This document shows, one piece after another, positions 41,766 to 41,824 of a stretch of 41,824 bases of DNA. This stretch comes from Nocardioides jejuensis (GTDB lineage Bacteria; Actinomycetota; Actinomycetes; Propionibacteriales; Nocardioidaceae), in contig NZ_SJZJ01000028.1 of NCBI RefSeq assembly GCF_004337475.1, forward strand, positions 1 through 41,824. Direction: 5' to 3'. The notes beneath the pieces are model-generated. The model saw nothing but the letters and a program-made list of their open reading frames with translations. It had not been told where the DNA came from and did not search any database. A program made the position numbers and the translations under genes. The stretch's first letter is position 1. Every line of letters starts with the position of its first letter.

Positions 41766-41824
41766 CGAGACGGGCCTCGTGCCGCGCCGAGACGGGCCTT
41801 GTGCCCGGCACAGGCCCCGTCTCG
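41766..41824. repeat. dispersed repeat family 1, copy C (runs to the window end)
   Basis: Direct units begin at 41766 and 41788, again 22 bases apart. The second pairs with the inverted arm 41807-41824 with one wobble and one mismatch. The spacer between the arms is only one base, so the variable loop-proximal part seen in copies A and B is missing here. It directly follows purA. The element may continue past the window. Confidence 0.85.

Overview
The window is a high-GC (roughly 70% by eye), gene-dense chromosomal segment of an actinobacterium, most likely Nocardioidaceae (Nocardioides or a close relative). The pointers are the dnaX-ybaB-recR-DUF5063-ask-asd order, a dnaK-grpE-dnaJ-hspR operon under HAIR operators, a DUF3151 gene near fba, DUF6230/DUF6114 envelope genes and a class I lysyl-tRNA synthetase. 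The genus is inference. I see no tRNA, rRNA, CRISPR array, insertion sequence or prophage. No gene-free stretch exceeds about 300 bases; the longest are 14302-14559, 8595-8840, 40235-40466 and 2421-2637, and each is described below.

Layout: 1-2420 holds the 3' end of dnaX, then ybaB, recR and a DUF5063 gene, a replication/repair operon. A 217-base gap with three tandem palindromes follows, then lysC-asd (aspartate pathway). 5052-8594 has a Pro/Ala-rich membrane protein, a sucrase/ferredoxin-like protein, a small membrane protein and an anchored Ig-like protein. 8841-12957 is dnaK-grpE-dnaJ-hspR, with a HAIR operator at 8721-8745. 12964-14301 (minus strand) has an anchored protein and signal peptidase I.

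14560-18426 is the most unusual block. It is a six-gene array, DUF6230-DUF6114-DUF6230-DUF6114-six-cysteine secreted protein-DUF6230, with every junction after the second gene overlapping. It is read divergently from signal peptidase I behind a long leader, and looks like a cell-surface system of unknown function. 18574-20813 pairs a DUF445 membrane protein with an Abi-alpha (DUF4393) protein in overlapping frames. 21017-24717 is clpB, with its own HAIR operator, plus a membrane protein. Together with dnaK-hspR this forms a local HspR regulon.

24742-31386 carries an aminotransferase, a DedA protein, a TrmH-type methyltransferase, two small membrane proteins, fbaA, a DHA2 efflux pump and DUF3151. 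31460-34740 is a possible surface-glycan locus: SGNH-like protein, FkbM-like methyltransferase and a divergent flippase. 34787-35845 is an AbiEi-type HTH plus Vsr-like nuclease-fold gene bracketed by two copies of one palindrome. 36021-41753 holds class I lysS, an MMPL transporter and purA.

Two dispersed repeat families recur at gene ends. Family 1 is a 22-nt unit in tandem followed by an inverted copy; it sits directly after asd, fbaA and purA. Family 2 is a 19-nt unit forming long hairpins on both sides of the AbiEi/Vsr-like gene.
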